Of a stretch of 64,000 bases of DNA, positions 1-8,051 are shown piece after piece. A program made the translations under genes and the position numbers. The stretch is from Dyadobacter soli (GTDB lineage Bacteria; Bacteroidota; Bacteroidia; Cytophagales; Spirosomataceae): the NCBI RefSeq assembly GCF_900101885.1, contig NZ_FNAN01000001.1, positions 434,001 through 498,000 of the forward strand, given 5' to 3'. The notes under the pieces were generated by a model. It ran no database searches, was not told the DNA's origin, and saw nothing but the letters and a program-made list of their open reading frames with translations. Every line of letters starts with the position of its first letter. Position 1 is the first letter of the stretch.

Positions 1-394
1 GGTTTAACGTATCGCCATGGATTTTAAACTTGAATTTGCCCATGATGTCGTTCGTAAAAGACCAACTTTGGCCGTTTGCACTTCCTTGATCCTCACAAGC
101 CTTATCACTGCTGGTAAAGAGGGTCGTCCCTTGAATTTCGTCAACGGAAATCGCACCTGCGCAGCCGCATTCTGGCCGGTTAAATTTGGCGCCGTCAATT
201 TCAAAGTTTACAGCGTGCGTTTCGATCGGGTAGTCAGGGTTAACGTTGCCGTCATCATCAAGTGATACGTAAGTGATTTCGCCGCTGTAAACTCCGGAGA
301 GGGGATTGTAAACGGGATCAAGTTCGGTGTTTTTCTTCTGGCATCCTGAAATTAATGCCACTGATACTCCAAGCAAAATAAAATGAATTTTCAT
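1..394 (-). CDS. putative lipoprotein, 3' end beyond the window
   Basis: An open frame runs on the minus strand from ATG at 392-394 to the window edge (131 codons, no stop), so the C-terminus is missing. It starts with a short basic region and a hydrophobic stretch ending in LISGC, a typical lipobox with the lipidated Cys at residue 18, so the product is probably a surface or periplasmic lipoprotein. The visible mature part is acidic and Asp/Gly/Asn rich, with a CGC motif around residue 80. I do not recognise a family. The 249 bp between its start and the DJ-1 gene hold its promoter; I see no other gene there. Confidence 0.75.
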   Translation of the reverse strand, partial: MKIHFILLGVSVALISGCQKKNTELDPVYNPLSGVYSGEITYVSLDDDGNVNPDYPIETHAVNFEIDGAKFNRPECGCAGAISVDEIQGTTLFTSSDKACEDQGSANGQSWSFTNDIMGKFKFKIHGDTLN

Positions 395-643
395 GGCGGC
401 TTGACGTTTTAAATGAACTTGGTTGATACTTATCACTCAAAAGGGTAAACGTGTTTGGAAAAGCTGCGGGTTCGCTACTTTAAGACGCAAAATTTTATTG
501 TTTTGTTGCAAGGTTTTGGTCCATTGAGTATGATCAGTAAAATCATGAAGCCTGGCTCGCTGCGCGGGCATTATTCCCGGCACGCGAAACAGGCGCATGA
601 TCCTTATGGTGATGAATGGTTATTCAGGCTCGGCCTTACATCG

Positions 644-1450
644 TTACTTGGTCAGCCACTTTTCAACGGCTCGCGAGAAATCGGCGACGTCGATCGGGTG
701 ACGGCTGGTGATCAGGTTGCCGTCCGTCACCACCGGTTGTTCGAGAACGGTTCCACCGGCATTCTTCAAATCGACCTGGATGTTCCAGTAGCCGGTCAGC
801 TTGCGGCCGTTGAGAATGTCGGCCGACGCCAATACCACCGGCGCATGGCATATCGCAGCGATCAGCTTTCCAGATGCATTGAAATCGCGGATGAATTTGA
901 TCACGTCCTTGTCCTGGCGGAGGTTATCCGGGTTCCAGGCACCGCCAGGGATGAATACCGCGTCATAATCAGCCACTTTGATCTGGTCGGCGGTCCGGTC
1001 GAACTTAATCCAGCCGACGGGCTGCAAGTATTGAATGGCCATGATATGGGTTTTGGCCATTTCGGGGAACATGAGTCCGTAGCGCTCAGGTGCAGGGACA
1101 AATTTCGGCGCGACAATGTCCACCTGTGCGCCCAGCTCGCGGAAATACCACACCGGCCCGAGCAACTCTATTTCTTCGAACCCATCCGCGGCCAGCACGG
1201 CAATGCGTTTGCCTTTCAGTAATGCTTTGTTTTGAACAGGTGTAAAGAAGAATGCGCGTAAAGCTTCATTTCCCGGTGCATTCAGCAGCTGCGACACCGG
1301 CATGTTGACAACCGCCGCCGGTGATCCGAGTTTGTTCAGAACCGACAGTTCGTAGTCGGCTGCTGCATTTGATTTGTCCTGGGCTTGCGCATTCGCTACC
1401 GCTGAGAGGCCCACAAGACTTGCTACTGTCAATTGTTTGATCGTTTTCAT
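644..1450 (-). CDS. secreted DJ-1/PfpI family protein
   Basis: 268 residues. Residues 1-23 form a Sec signal peptide ending in ANAQA, so the protein is likely periplasmic, unusual for this mostly cytosolic superfamily. The DJ-1/PfpI domain covers about residues 78-265, with the acidic pair in DGFEEIEL (Glu92/93), the IPGG turn (168-171), and the nucleophile elbow AICHAP with Cys201-His202. Family members act as chaperone-like, glyoxalase-like or amidase-like enzymes; which applies here cannot be told. An extra segment of about 55 residues separates the signal peptide from the domain. It is the last gene of a minus-strand run with cupin, CMD and hydrolase genes, suggesting a shared role in reactive small-molecule metabolism (inference). 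Confidence 0.85.
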   Translation of the reverse strand: MKTIKQLTVASLVGLSAVANAQAQDKSNAAADYELSVLNKLGSPAAVVNMPVSQLLNAPGNEALRAFFFTPVQNKALLKGKRIAVLAADGFEEIELLGPVWYFRELGAQVDIVAPKFVPAPERYGLMFPEMAKTHIMAIQYLQPVGWIKFDRTADQIKVADYDAVFIPGGAWNPDNLRQDKDVIKFIRDFNASGKLIAAICHAPVVLASADILNGRKLTGYWNIQVDLKNAGGTVLEQPVVTDGNLITSRHPIDVADFSRAVEKWLTK

Positions 1451-1480
1451 TGTTGGAATTGATTTAAAAGAGTTTTGATG

Positions 1481-1814
1481 TTAATTTTTTGAACTATGAA
1501 TTCTAATCCGGCCACCCGTTGCCGGCAATGCTATGAGCCTGTGAAGCCCTTTCTGGAAAGGCTGTTCCAGAATGCTGGTATTGAGATAATCGATTACCGG
1601 CTGTATCGGCGGGAAATTCAGGTGGTACTGAAAACCATCTTCACTCCTGAATTTTTCGTAGGTGACAAAACGGGTGCTGTCACCGGCAAACTGCGAGAGC
1701 TTAACTTTTCAATGCTTGCTGAAACGCTTTCCGGTGGCTTTCTTTTACATCATACCTCGTCATTACACCGAATGAAAGCCATCGATAGGGTGAGAAATTC
1801 ATTTTTGCTTTCAT
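1481..1814 (-). pseudogene. degraded antibiotic-biosynthesis-monooxygenase (ABM) like gene
   Basis: Two adjacent minus-strand frames together look like one small ABM/YgiN-type protein. The first (ATG at 1812-1814) reads an ABM-like N-terminus containing TRYDVKESHRKAFQQAL, then hits TAA. The second frame resumes at the same point with FVTYEKFRSEDGFQYHL followed by PVIDYL and LHRLIA, as in the C-terminal half of ABM domains, ending at 1481. About 15 residues of the usual middle strand are missing, so a deletion plus frameshift is inferred. It starts 8 bp after the alpha/beta-hydrolase stop, the position expected for an operon gene. ABM proteins are small heme-degrading or quinol monooxygenases. 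The family call rests on pattern only. Confidence 0.5.
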
Positions 1815-1821
1815 GGCCGTG

Positions 1822-2634
1822 CTACTGCGCGATTTTAATGAGCAGGTCCGAGATGGTGCGCGGCTGCGACAGGAAGGGCGAATGGCTGGTATTCACCGGG
1901 TATACCGCTTTGATACTAGCCGTGGCAATCATTTTGTCCTGCAAGCCCGGGCTGATCACCACATCCTGCGTCGTTTTGATATAGGCCTTTTCCACCGAGC
2001 CGAAGTTGGCATCGGTCAGAGTCACTTTATCGCCGAATGGGATCGACGGTTCTGCGCGGTAGTGGGCCAGTACCTGGTCCTTCGCGGCTTGTGAGCCATC
2101 GCCGATAAACAATGCGGTCAGCGCTTCACGCTTCACGTCGAGCGTAAGATGATCTGCGGAGAGGACAAGCTGCGCGCCGAGTTTGGAGTCCGGGTCACTC
2201 TGCGAGAGCTCGCCCAGGTTTTGTCCCGAAGCAGGAACAAATGCGCCGATGTACACCAGTTTGCTGATTTTCGCAGGAATCTTTTCCGCTGCGTTGGTCA
2301 CCACCATACCGCCCATGCTATGGCCTGCCAGGATTACTTTACCATCGGTTTTTGAGATTGCTTCAACTACCTTATTAGTATATACGTCAAGGCTGAGCGT
2401 ATGCGTCGGGGTATGGTCACTTCCGTGGCCGGGAAGCTCCACTACGATCACTTTGTTGCCCTTACTTTCCAGATCCGCCCTTACGGCGTCCCAGACGTAG
2501 GGAGCTTGCCATGCCCCGTGCACCAGCACGTAGGTATTGGCTTTTGAAATGGTGGGCTCATCGCTTTTTGCACAGGATGAGCACGCGAAAACTGCAAGCA
2601 CTGCGGATAGCAGTGACGAAATCGTCTTTTTCAT
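1822..2634 (-). CDS. exported alpha/beta-fold hydrolase
   Basis: 270 residues. The N-terminus is a signal sequence with Cys18/Cys21 after small residues, so it may be a lipoprotein or simply exported. The alpha/beta-hydrolase core starts at about residue 33 (YVLVHGAW, with the HG oxyanion motif), has the nucleophile elbow GHSMGG (Ser106), and a C-terminal catalytic His in TSHSPF (about residue 251). The acid is likely an Asp near residue 230. The overall pattern (short core, VHGAW, GHSMGG) resembles the salicylate-esterase/methylesterase-like EstC group. Substrate unknown. It lies in the same minus-strand run as the CMD and cupin genes, 36 bp downstream of the former. Confidence 0.85.
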   Translation of the reverse strand: MKKTISSLLSAVLAVFACSSCAKSDEPTISKANTYVLVHGAWQAPYVWDAVRADLESKGNKVIVVELPGHGSDHTPTHTLSLDVYTNKVVEAISKTDGKVILAGHSMGGMVVTNAAEKIPAKISKLVYIGAFVPASGQNLGELSQSDPDSKLGAQLVLSADHLTLDVKREALTALFIGDGSQAAKDQVLAHYRAEPSIPFGDKVTLTDANFGSVEKAYIKTTQDVVISPGLQDKMIATASIKAVYPVNTSHSPFLSQPRTISDLLIKIAQ

Positions 2635-2670
2635 TTGACTAAAAATTTGATTGTTAAAAAATGAGTTTGC

Positions 2671-3279
2671 CTACTTTGTGTGACGGTGTTCGGCGGATTC
2701 CGTGTTTTCTTGAATTACTTGTACCGGCGCAGGAATATCGAACCCATTTAATATGGTGGCTATCAGGCAATATCCGCCTACGAGGAAGAAGAGCTCTGCT
2801 ACGCCATCCTGACCAAACAGTTTTACGGCGAGCCTGTAAGTAGCGTCGGGAACAATGTGGCCGCTTACGAGTGTGCGGGCAATGTCGTGCGCAACGCTTT
2901 CCTGATCGCCCATCGCGAACGGGCTGCCGCCTGACGCCAGCGTGGAGATCACCGATTGAGGAACACCGAACGCTTCGGCCATAATTTCGTGGGCGTAGAG
3001 TTCAAAGCGGGCGCCGAGCTTGCCGCCGACGGTAAGGATGGCCACTTCCCGAACCCGTTTCGGCAGCGTAGCGTGATTGTCCAGCGAGCGCAGGAATGTC
3101 AATGCAGGTATTCCGAATTGCGGATAATGCAGCATCGGCGGAAATGGCCCCACCAGCGCGCCGTCGGCGTCCATCATATTTACCTGACCCTGGCTATGGC
3201 CGATCAGTTTGGCAATTTCGTCGTGCACGAAACGGACTTCCCCTTGAAGCGCTTCCGGTGCTAATGGTTTGATACGCAT
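2671..3279 (-). CDS. carboxymuconolactone decarboxylase (CMD) family protein
   Basis: 202 residues, no signal peptide. The CMD/AhpD-like core is seen as PFPPMLHYPQ (45-54), then REVAILTV (78-85) and RFELYAHE (91-98), the usual helix carrying the conserved His/Glu. The CxxC pair of peroxidase-type AhpD proteins is absent, so alkylhydroperoxidase activity is unlikely and a decarboxylase/lyase-like or binding role is more plausible. It sits between the cupin gene (27 bp upstream) and the exported hydrolase, all on the minus strand. Confidence 0.8.
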   Translation of the reverse strand: MRIKPLAPEALQGEVRFVHDEIAKLIGHSQGQVNMMDADGALVGPFPPMLHYPQFGIPALTFLRSLDNHATLPKRVREVAILTVGGKLGARFELYAHEIMAEAFGVPQSVISTLASGGSPFAMGDQESVAHDIARTLVSGHIVPDATYRLAVKLFGQDGVAELFFLVGGYCLIATILNGFDIPAPVQVIQENTESAEHRHTK

Positions 3280-3306
3280 GATTTTAAGTTTTTGGAAATG
3301 AGAGGA

Positions 3307-3867
3307 TCAATCAATGAACCGGCCGTCGATCAGCACAAAGGCAATGCGGCAAACTTTATCGGAACGGTTGGCCCATGCATGGTTGGTACCGGTCTGGATC
3401 ACAATGTCTCCGGCTTTGATCAGCGTTTCCGCGCGGTCGAGGACGAGGGTAATTTCGCCTTCCAGCACAATGCCGTAATCGATCGTTTCGGTCTTATGCA
3501 TGAGTGGGTGCGGCGCGCCTTCGTGCGAGGTCGAAGCTTTTTCATCGCCCATTGCTTTGAACTTCGCGGCGGCATCGGCGCCGGTCAGGTTTCGGATCGC
3601 ATCGCCTTCCGGCGGGAAATCGATCACCCGGATGCGGGTACCATTTGCGGGAGGCGGCAATATCAGTCTGTCTTCGTCTACTTCGTCGGGCTGCGCGTGG
3701 ATCAATGCCGGCGTTTCCACCGTATGCCAAACTTCGTAGAATGTAGGCCCCCCGGGGCCGCCTACGAGCTGGGTATGCACGGGCGCCGCGTCGGAAATAA
3801 TGATGGCTTTGCCGTCTGCATCGTGGCCGGTGACAATGCGTCTGAATGTGTTTGGCTGCGTGTTCAT
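3307..3867 (-). CDS. cupin domain-containing protein
   Basis: 186 residues from ATG at 3865-3867. A longer frame from 3927 would overlap the 2TM gene by 29 bp, so the internal start was chosen. The C-terminal third carries the cupin barrel: HKTETIDYGIVLEGEITLVLD and KAGDIVIQTGTNHAW with metal-ligand-type His residues. The N-terminal 120 residues are Pro/Gly/Asp rich and end in a DFPPEGD segment typical of single-domain cupins found next to aromatic and quinone catabolism genes. Probably a cytosolic metal-dependent oxygenase or isomerase, or a small-molecule sensor; the sequence does not decide. Confidence 0.8.
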   Translation of the reverse strand: MNTQPNTFRRIVTGHDADGKAIIISDAAPVHTQLVGGPGGPTFYEVWHTVETPALIHAQPDEVDEDRLILPPPANGTRIRVIDFPPEGDAIRNLTGADAAAKFKAMGDEKASTSHEGAPHPLMHKTETIDYGIVLEGEITLVLDRAETLIKAGDIVIQTGTNHAWANRSDKVCRIAFVLIDGRFID

Positions 3868-3898
3868 GATTTGGATGTTTTGAAAGGTTGTGAATGGT

Positions 3899-4108
3899 TT
3901 AGTGTCTTTTTGCTTTTTTGAATACAAATACCCCCAGGTAATGGAAGATGATACCGATCGCCCAGGCGCCTGTTTGCCACAATGGCCAGATGTAGGTTTG
4001 GTTGGTAAGGGACCAGATGAGCCAGATGGCCGGTACGGTAAGCAAGAACACCAGCAGGTGAATGTTGAAACCCTTTTTGTGATCGACGGTTAAGATGTGC
4101 TTTTCCAT
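3899..4108 (-). CDS. 2TM domain-containing membrane protein
   Basis: 69 residues from ATG at 4106-4108; an upstream in-frame ATG at 4171 would add 21 non-hydrophobic residues and is less likely. Two membrane helices (about 16-36 and 43-63) are joined by a short polar/aromatic loop, NQTYIWPLWQTG, followed by a basic tail KKAKRH. This matches the small 2TM domain family common in Bacteroidota, often attached to or near regulators. It is the first gene of the minus-strand run going to the DJ-1 gene; its function is unknown. Confidence 0.7.
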   Translation of the reverse strand: MEKHILTVDHKKGFNIHLLVFLLTVPAIWLIWSLTNQTYIWPLWQTGAWAIGIIFHYLGVFVFKKAKRH

Positions 4109-4230
4109 TGCATTATCATGTTTAAATTGACAATACAAAGTTGCCACCCGTAAGGCAGGCGTACCTGACACAAATGCGTCAAAATTAATGATGTGGTAAT
4201 TTGTGGTGGAGGTGCGTGAGCGTCTGAGGT

Positions 4231-5691
4231 TCAGTGCTTTGAAGTCTCAGTCAGCGCCTTCTCGATCTTGGAGGCCACACCCTGGCTAGGTCGGTCAGCA
4301 AAATTTTCGATAATGTTTCCATCAGCTCCGATCAGAACATAATGTGGGTACACGCTTACCATATAATTTTTAGCCAGCGTGGTTGCCCAGGAGCGGTTGG
4401 CGAATAAATCTATTGTTTTCAGGCCGAATCTTTCGGAGGTAGCCCTCCATTTGGCAATCTGCTGATCATCTGCCGCACCCGGCGTGCCGGTACATATACT
4501 GATTATCTTGACCGGCTTACCCTTGAAATGCTCCACAAGCTTATTTTCATAAGGGATTTCTTGGATGCAAGGTCCGCACGTTGTGAACCAGAAGCTGAGA
4601 TATACTACCTGTCCCCGGTACTGGTTAAGGGTTACCAAGGAATCATTCAAATCTACCAAAGCGAAATTCGGAGCTTTGTTGCCAGCCTTTAGAAGTCGTT
4701 TAGTTGCTTTTGCGCGGTGCTTTATAAAGTCAACCAGGTATTGATAATTGGCGGGAAAGTGCTTGCTGAATTCTGTTTCGACCGAGTTTGGATTGTCAAC
4801 AGAACCGCTCAACTCCCAAATCTCGAAGAAAGAACCCATGTTTTCACCTAACTCTTCCTTTGCGTAATCTGCGGGATTCTTCAACCCCAGTGAACGATCG
4901 GATTGGCGCATCTGCCAGAACAGTTGCTCGCGGAGAAAACGAAGGTATTCATACTGGTACATAATGGTTTCGTTCTTCACCTTGACCCTGTTTTTAAATG
5001 CATAATAGGATTCAGGGATTACCTGATTTTTCTTTTGGTACATGGTTTGATACCAAACCATGTATATCCTAAGCCAGGCATCGGTATAGTTCAATGCGTT
5101 TGTTTCATAGGTAATAAACCAATCGGGAAGCTTATGTGCATTTTGGAACTCTTTCCAAAGCTCATATTGGGCTGCATAGCTTTCATCCATTTTTGCCTGA
5201 AACGGAACCAGGTCCACAGCACTCATTCCTGCATTCATACATTCTTGTATGGGATCTCCAAACCGTCTTGTTTTCAACTGGTAGTATTGCTGGATTTCTT
5301 TATTTTCTCCTTCAAAGGACACAAGAGACTGACTGGTCGCTTTACTTACATCAGCCAAAATCGACACATCAATTGTATCTCCGGGCGCTCCCACAACCCT
5401 GTAAGTTGAGTCCGCTATATGCAGGAAAGAAAGCCCCAAATTTCGGCAGGGACTTGTTAGGTAAATTTCATCATGAGCACGGGTCAAAGTGTCGGGAACG
5501 AGACTTACGTCATTCCTGGGAAAGCTGTGGTATGTCCCCAACTTTACGAGAACATTCTCCGACTGAGTCACATACTTGATGTGTACGGTAATAGTGCCCT
5601 CCAAAACTAGCTTGTCGGTTGTTTTATCAGTATTTTGAGCACAAACGATGCTGACAGTGAACATCAAGAGAAAACTCACGAATACTTTCAT
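4231..5691 (-). CDS. TlpA-like thioredoxin-domain protein (periplasmic)
   Basis: 486 residues with a signal peptide (1-18). The C-terminal 150 residues are a TlpA/ResA-like thioredoxin domain: CGPC active site at 372-375 preceded by FWFTT, and a cis-Pro segment VYPHY near 447. The first 320 residues form a long helical region of the kind found in Bacteroidota TlpA homologues, rich in Tyr and Trp. Expected role: periplasmic thiol-disulfide exchange with unknown partners. It is divergent from the sigma gene at 5946. The 254-bp spacer is AT-rich, as is the gene compared with its neighbours. Confidence 0.85.
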   Translation of the reverse strand: MKVFVSFLLMFTVSIVCAQNTDKTTDKLVLEGTITVHIKYVTQSENVLVKLGTYHSFPRNDVSLVPDTLTRAHDEIYLTSPCRNLGLSFLHIADSTYRVVGAPGDTIDVSILADVSKATSQSLVSFEGENKEIQQYYQLKTRRFGDPIQECMNAGMSAVDLVPFQAKMDESYAAQYELWKEFQNAHKLPDWFITYETNALNYTDAWLRIYMVWYQTMYQKKNQVIPESYYAFKNRVKVKNETIMYQYEYLRFLREQLFWQMRQSDRSLGLKNPADYAKEELGENMGSFFEIWELSGSVDNPNSVETEFSKHFPANYQYLVDFIKHRAKATKRLLKAGNKAPNFALVDLNDSLVTLNQYRGQVVYLSFWFTTCGPCIQEIPYENKLVEHFKGKPVKIISICTGTPGAADDQQIAKWRATSERFGLKTIDLFANRSWATTLAKNYMVSVYPHYVLIGADGNIIENFADRPSQGVASKIEKALTETSKH

Positions 5692-5945
5692 ACCTACCTA
5701 TATATATAAGAATATATTATATTCAAAGATATGGAATTGTCGGACACGACAAGTTAACTAACCCAAAAATGCTTTCAAAAGTAAGCTCCCCGAAACAAGC
5801 TCCTCCATGAACGTCGCTACACCATACGAAGTTAAAATGTGGTTATAACAGTTTTAAACATTAAATTTGTCATGCTATCGCTTTATATTACGGGTTACAA
5901 AAATGCTTTGATGTGACTGATACTTTTTAATATACAGGGCACCTA

Positions 5946-6557
5946 ATGACTTTATACAGCAAAACTTCCTATCCGGCTCCTTTTATTGATGAAAAGGAAT
6001 TGCTGCAAAGAATCGGATATGGTGATGAAAGGGCATTCAGGGTGCTGTTCGATCAATACCATCACAAGCTGGGGATCTATATTTTCAGGCTCGTGAAATC
6101 GGATGAACTTGCGCAGGAAGTGGTGCAGGATGTGTTCCTGAAAATCTGGACAAACCGGTTTTCATTGGCTGAAATCAATAATTTCCAGGCATATCTGTCC
6201 GTAATTGCCAAAAACCACGCGCTTAACTGTCTCAAAAAACTGGCTGCTGAACAGGCACTGATTGCGCCGCTGGATGCGTGGGAATACGACCTGCAATCCG
6301 ACGAGGCCGGTGATGAAACGGACCGGTACCGCTTGATGGACCAGGCGATTGACCGGCTTCCGAAACAACAAAAAATAGTGTATTTACTAAGCCGTCACGA
6401 GCGACTACAATACGCTGAAATCGCCAGGCGCCTGAGTATTTCTCAGAAAACTGTAAAAAAATATTTGCAGATTTCAACAGAATCCATCACTTGTTACATT
6501 CGTAAGAGTTTGAATATCAGTATGCTATTTATTATGTTCAATTTTTTTAGAACATAA
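5946..6557 (+). CDS. ECF-type RNA polymerase sigma factor
   Basis: 203 residues. Region 2 covers about residues 27-93 (RVLFDQYHHKLG, then DELAQEVVQDVFLKIW, the core- and -10-binding part). Region 4 lies at about 137-185 with LPKQQKIVYLL and a helix-turn-helix YAEIARRLSISQKTVKKYL. It is followed 83 bp later by fecR, then susC and susD, the classical Bacteroidota FecI/FecR/SusC order in which substrate uptake by the STN-bearing SusC signals through FecR to this sigma factor. A TAAATTTG element at 5862-5869 fits the Bacteroidota -7 consensus TAnnTTTG, but no clear -33 element is seen. Confidence 0.92.
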   Translation: MTLYSKTSYPAPFIDEKELLQRIGYGDERAFRVLFDQYHHKLGIYIFRLVKSDELAQEVVQDVFLKIWTNRFSLAEINNFQAYLSVIAKNHALNCLKKLAAEQALIAPLDAWEYDLQSDEAGDETDRYRLMDQAIDRLPKQQKIVYLLSRHERLQYAEIARRLSISQKTVKKYLQISTESITCYIRKSLNISMLFIMFNFFRT

Positions 6558-6640
6558 TCATATTTCACTACCTCCGTTTCGACAGGCTTTTTGTCTTCTA
6601 TATAAACGAAATGTTTGTATAGCCTGCAATACTGTTACCT

Positions 6641-7852
6641 ATGAATGATTATTCCGCCAGATTGTTTTTTTTACTTGATCTGTACAATTCCGGAGAAGCT
6701 ACCAGCGAGCAGACGGCCGAGCTGATGGACATCATCCGGGAAGGAAAACACGACCGCCAGCTCGACGAGTTGTTGGGAAAGTTATGGAAAGAGCAAAATG
6801 ACGGAGATACGTTCTTCACAAAGCAGGAAAGCGACCAAATCCTGAATTTCATCCTTACCAATACGCACGAAGAAGATAGCGGAGAGGCAGAATACGCAAC
6901 AACTTCCTATCGGTGGTCGGGCTGGTGGCGATGGGCTGCCGCGGCGGTGATCCTGGTGATTGGATTTGGAGCCTATCAACGTTTTAATCAGGAAAAGAGA
7001 AAAGAAAAAGTGGCCGTCAGTAAGCCGCAGATCAAGGACTTACCACCGGGAGGCAACCGTGCATTGCTGACACTGGCCGACGGTTCCACGATTATCCTGG
7101 ATAGCGCCGCCAATGGTTTGCTGGCCACCCAGGGCGATACCAAAATCAGTAAAAAAGAGAACGGCCAGCTGGTTTACAATGCTGAAAATGCCGGAAGCGA
7201 CCAACCTGTAAACCGCACCAATATGCTTGCAACGCCGAAAGGCGGGCAGTACCAATTGCTTTTACCGGACGGAAGTAAGGTTTGGCTCAATGCATTGTCG
7301 TCTATCAAATACCCCGCCACCTTCCCGAAAAGCGAACGGAAAGTAGAGGTTACCGGGGAGGTTTTCTTTGAAGTGCAAAAAGACAGAAGCAGGCCGTTCA
7401 AAGTGGTCTTCGGTGGAACGGAGGTGGAAGCATTGGGTACCAGCTTCAATGTAATGGCCTACAAGGGGGAGCCCGAAACGAGGACCACGCTGGTCGAAGG
7501 GGCTGTGTTGGTCACGAATAACGGCAAAAACCAGCGGCTGAAACCAGGACAGCAGGCCGCCGTCGGCACATCCGGCAACATCACCACTTCCCCGGTTGAT
7601 GTGGAAGCGGCTATTGCCTGGAAAAAAGGGCTTTTCTATTTCCGCGACGCCGGTATCCAGCAAGTCATGAAAAGCGTAGCCAGATGGTACGATGTGGAAA
7701 TCAGGTATGAAGGCGCGGTGCCGGTGAGGCAGTTTACCGGCAAAATCCCTATGGACGTCAACATCTCGGAGCTGCTGCAAATGCTGAATTACGCCGGAGT
7801 GGGGTGCGCTATGGAAGACGGGCAGGTAGTTGTCTCGGCAAAAAACCGTTAA
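6641..7852 (+). CDS. FecR family anti-sigma factor
   Basis: 403 residues. A cytoplasmic N-terminal part (1-90) would hold the sigma factor, one membrane helix lies at about 95-112 (WWRWAAAAVILVIGFG), and the periplasmic FecR domain spans about 185-285 (TPKGGQYQLLLPDGSKVWLN). A C-terminal DUF4974-like secretin/STN-fold segment (about 325-395) includes GLFYFRDAGIQQVMKSVARW. It presumably transmits the occupied state of the SusC receptor encoded downstream to the sigma factor at 5946. A 199-bp spacer with a hairpin separates it from susC. Confidence 0.92.
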   Translation: MNDYSARLFFLLDLYNSGEATSEQTAELMDIIREGKHDRQLDELLGKLWKEQNDGDTFFTKQESDQILNFILTNTHEEDSGEAEYATTSYRWSGWWRWAAAAVILVIGFGAYQRFNQEKRKEKVAVSKPQIKDLPPGGNRALLTLADGSTIILDSAANGLLATQGDTKISKKENGQLVYNAENAGSDQPVNRTNMLATPKGGQYQLLLPDGSKVWLNALSSIKYPATFPKSERKVEVTGEVFFEVQKDRSRPFKVVFGGTEVEALGTSFNVMAYKGEPETRTTLVEGAVLVTNNGKNQRLKPGQQAAVGTSGNITTSPVDVEAAIAWKKGLFYFRDAGIQQVMKSVARWYDVEIRYEGAVPVRQFTGKIPMDVNISELLQMLNYAGVGCAMEDGQVVVSAKNR

Positions 7853-7947
7853 CGTATAATAATTAGCGTTCGAAAATTAAAATCAATAAACCTTCAAAAA
7901 AATGAGACAATCCAGAGAGCCGCCGACGAGATGCTTTTGGTCTTGAA

Positions 7948-7978
7948 ACAGGGAAAATGCTACGAACATTTCCCCTGT
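7948..7978 (+). promoter_or_regulatory. mRNA hairpin between fecR and susC
   Basis: A 12-bp stem with one mismatch (arms 7948-7959 and 7967-7978) and a 7-nt loop lies 96 bp after the fecR stop and 73 bp before the susC start. There is no U-run after it, so it is not a standard terminator. It could stabilise or attenuate the susCD part of a fecR-susCD transcript (inference). Confidence 0.4.
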
Positions 7979-8051
7979 AAAACCCAGGCCGATCCATTAA
8001 AATGCCCGTTCAAAAGCGATTAACGTTTAAACCTAAATTCTACCCAAATAT

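Noticed and set aside
1496..1984. Plus-strand open frame of 162 codons
   Set aside because: It overlaps the well-supported hydrolase gene on the other strand, has no family pattern, and the opposite strand carries the better explained ABM-like remnant.
5831..5859. Possible 11-bp-phased GTTAAAA/GTTATAA/TTTAAAC upstream of the ECF sigma gene
   Set aside because: Words are too degenerate and AT-rich to separate from chance, unlike the exact repeats at 17361 and 30490.
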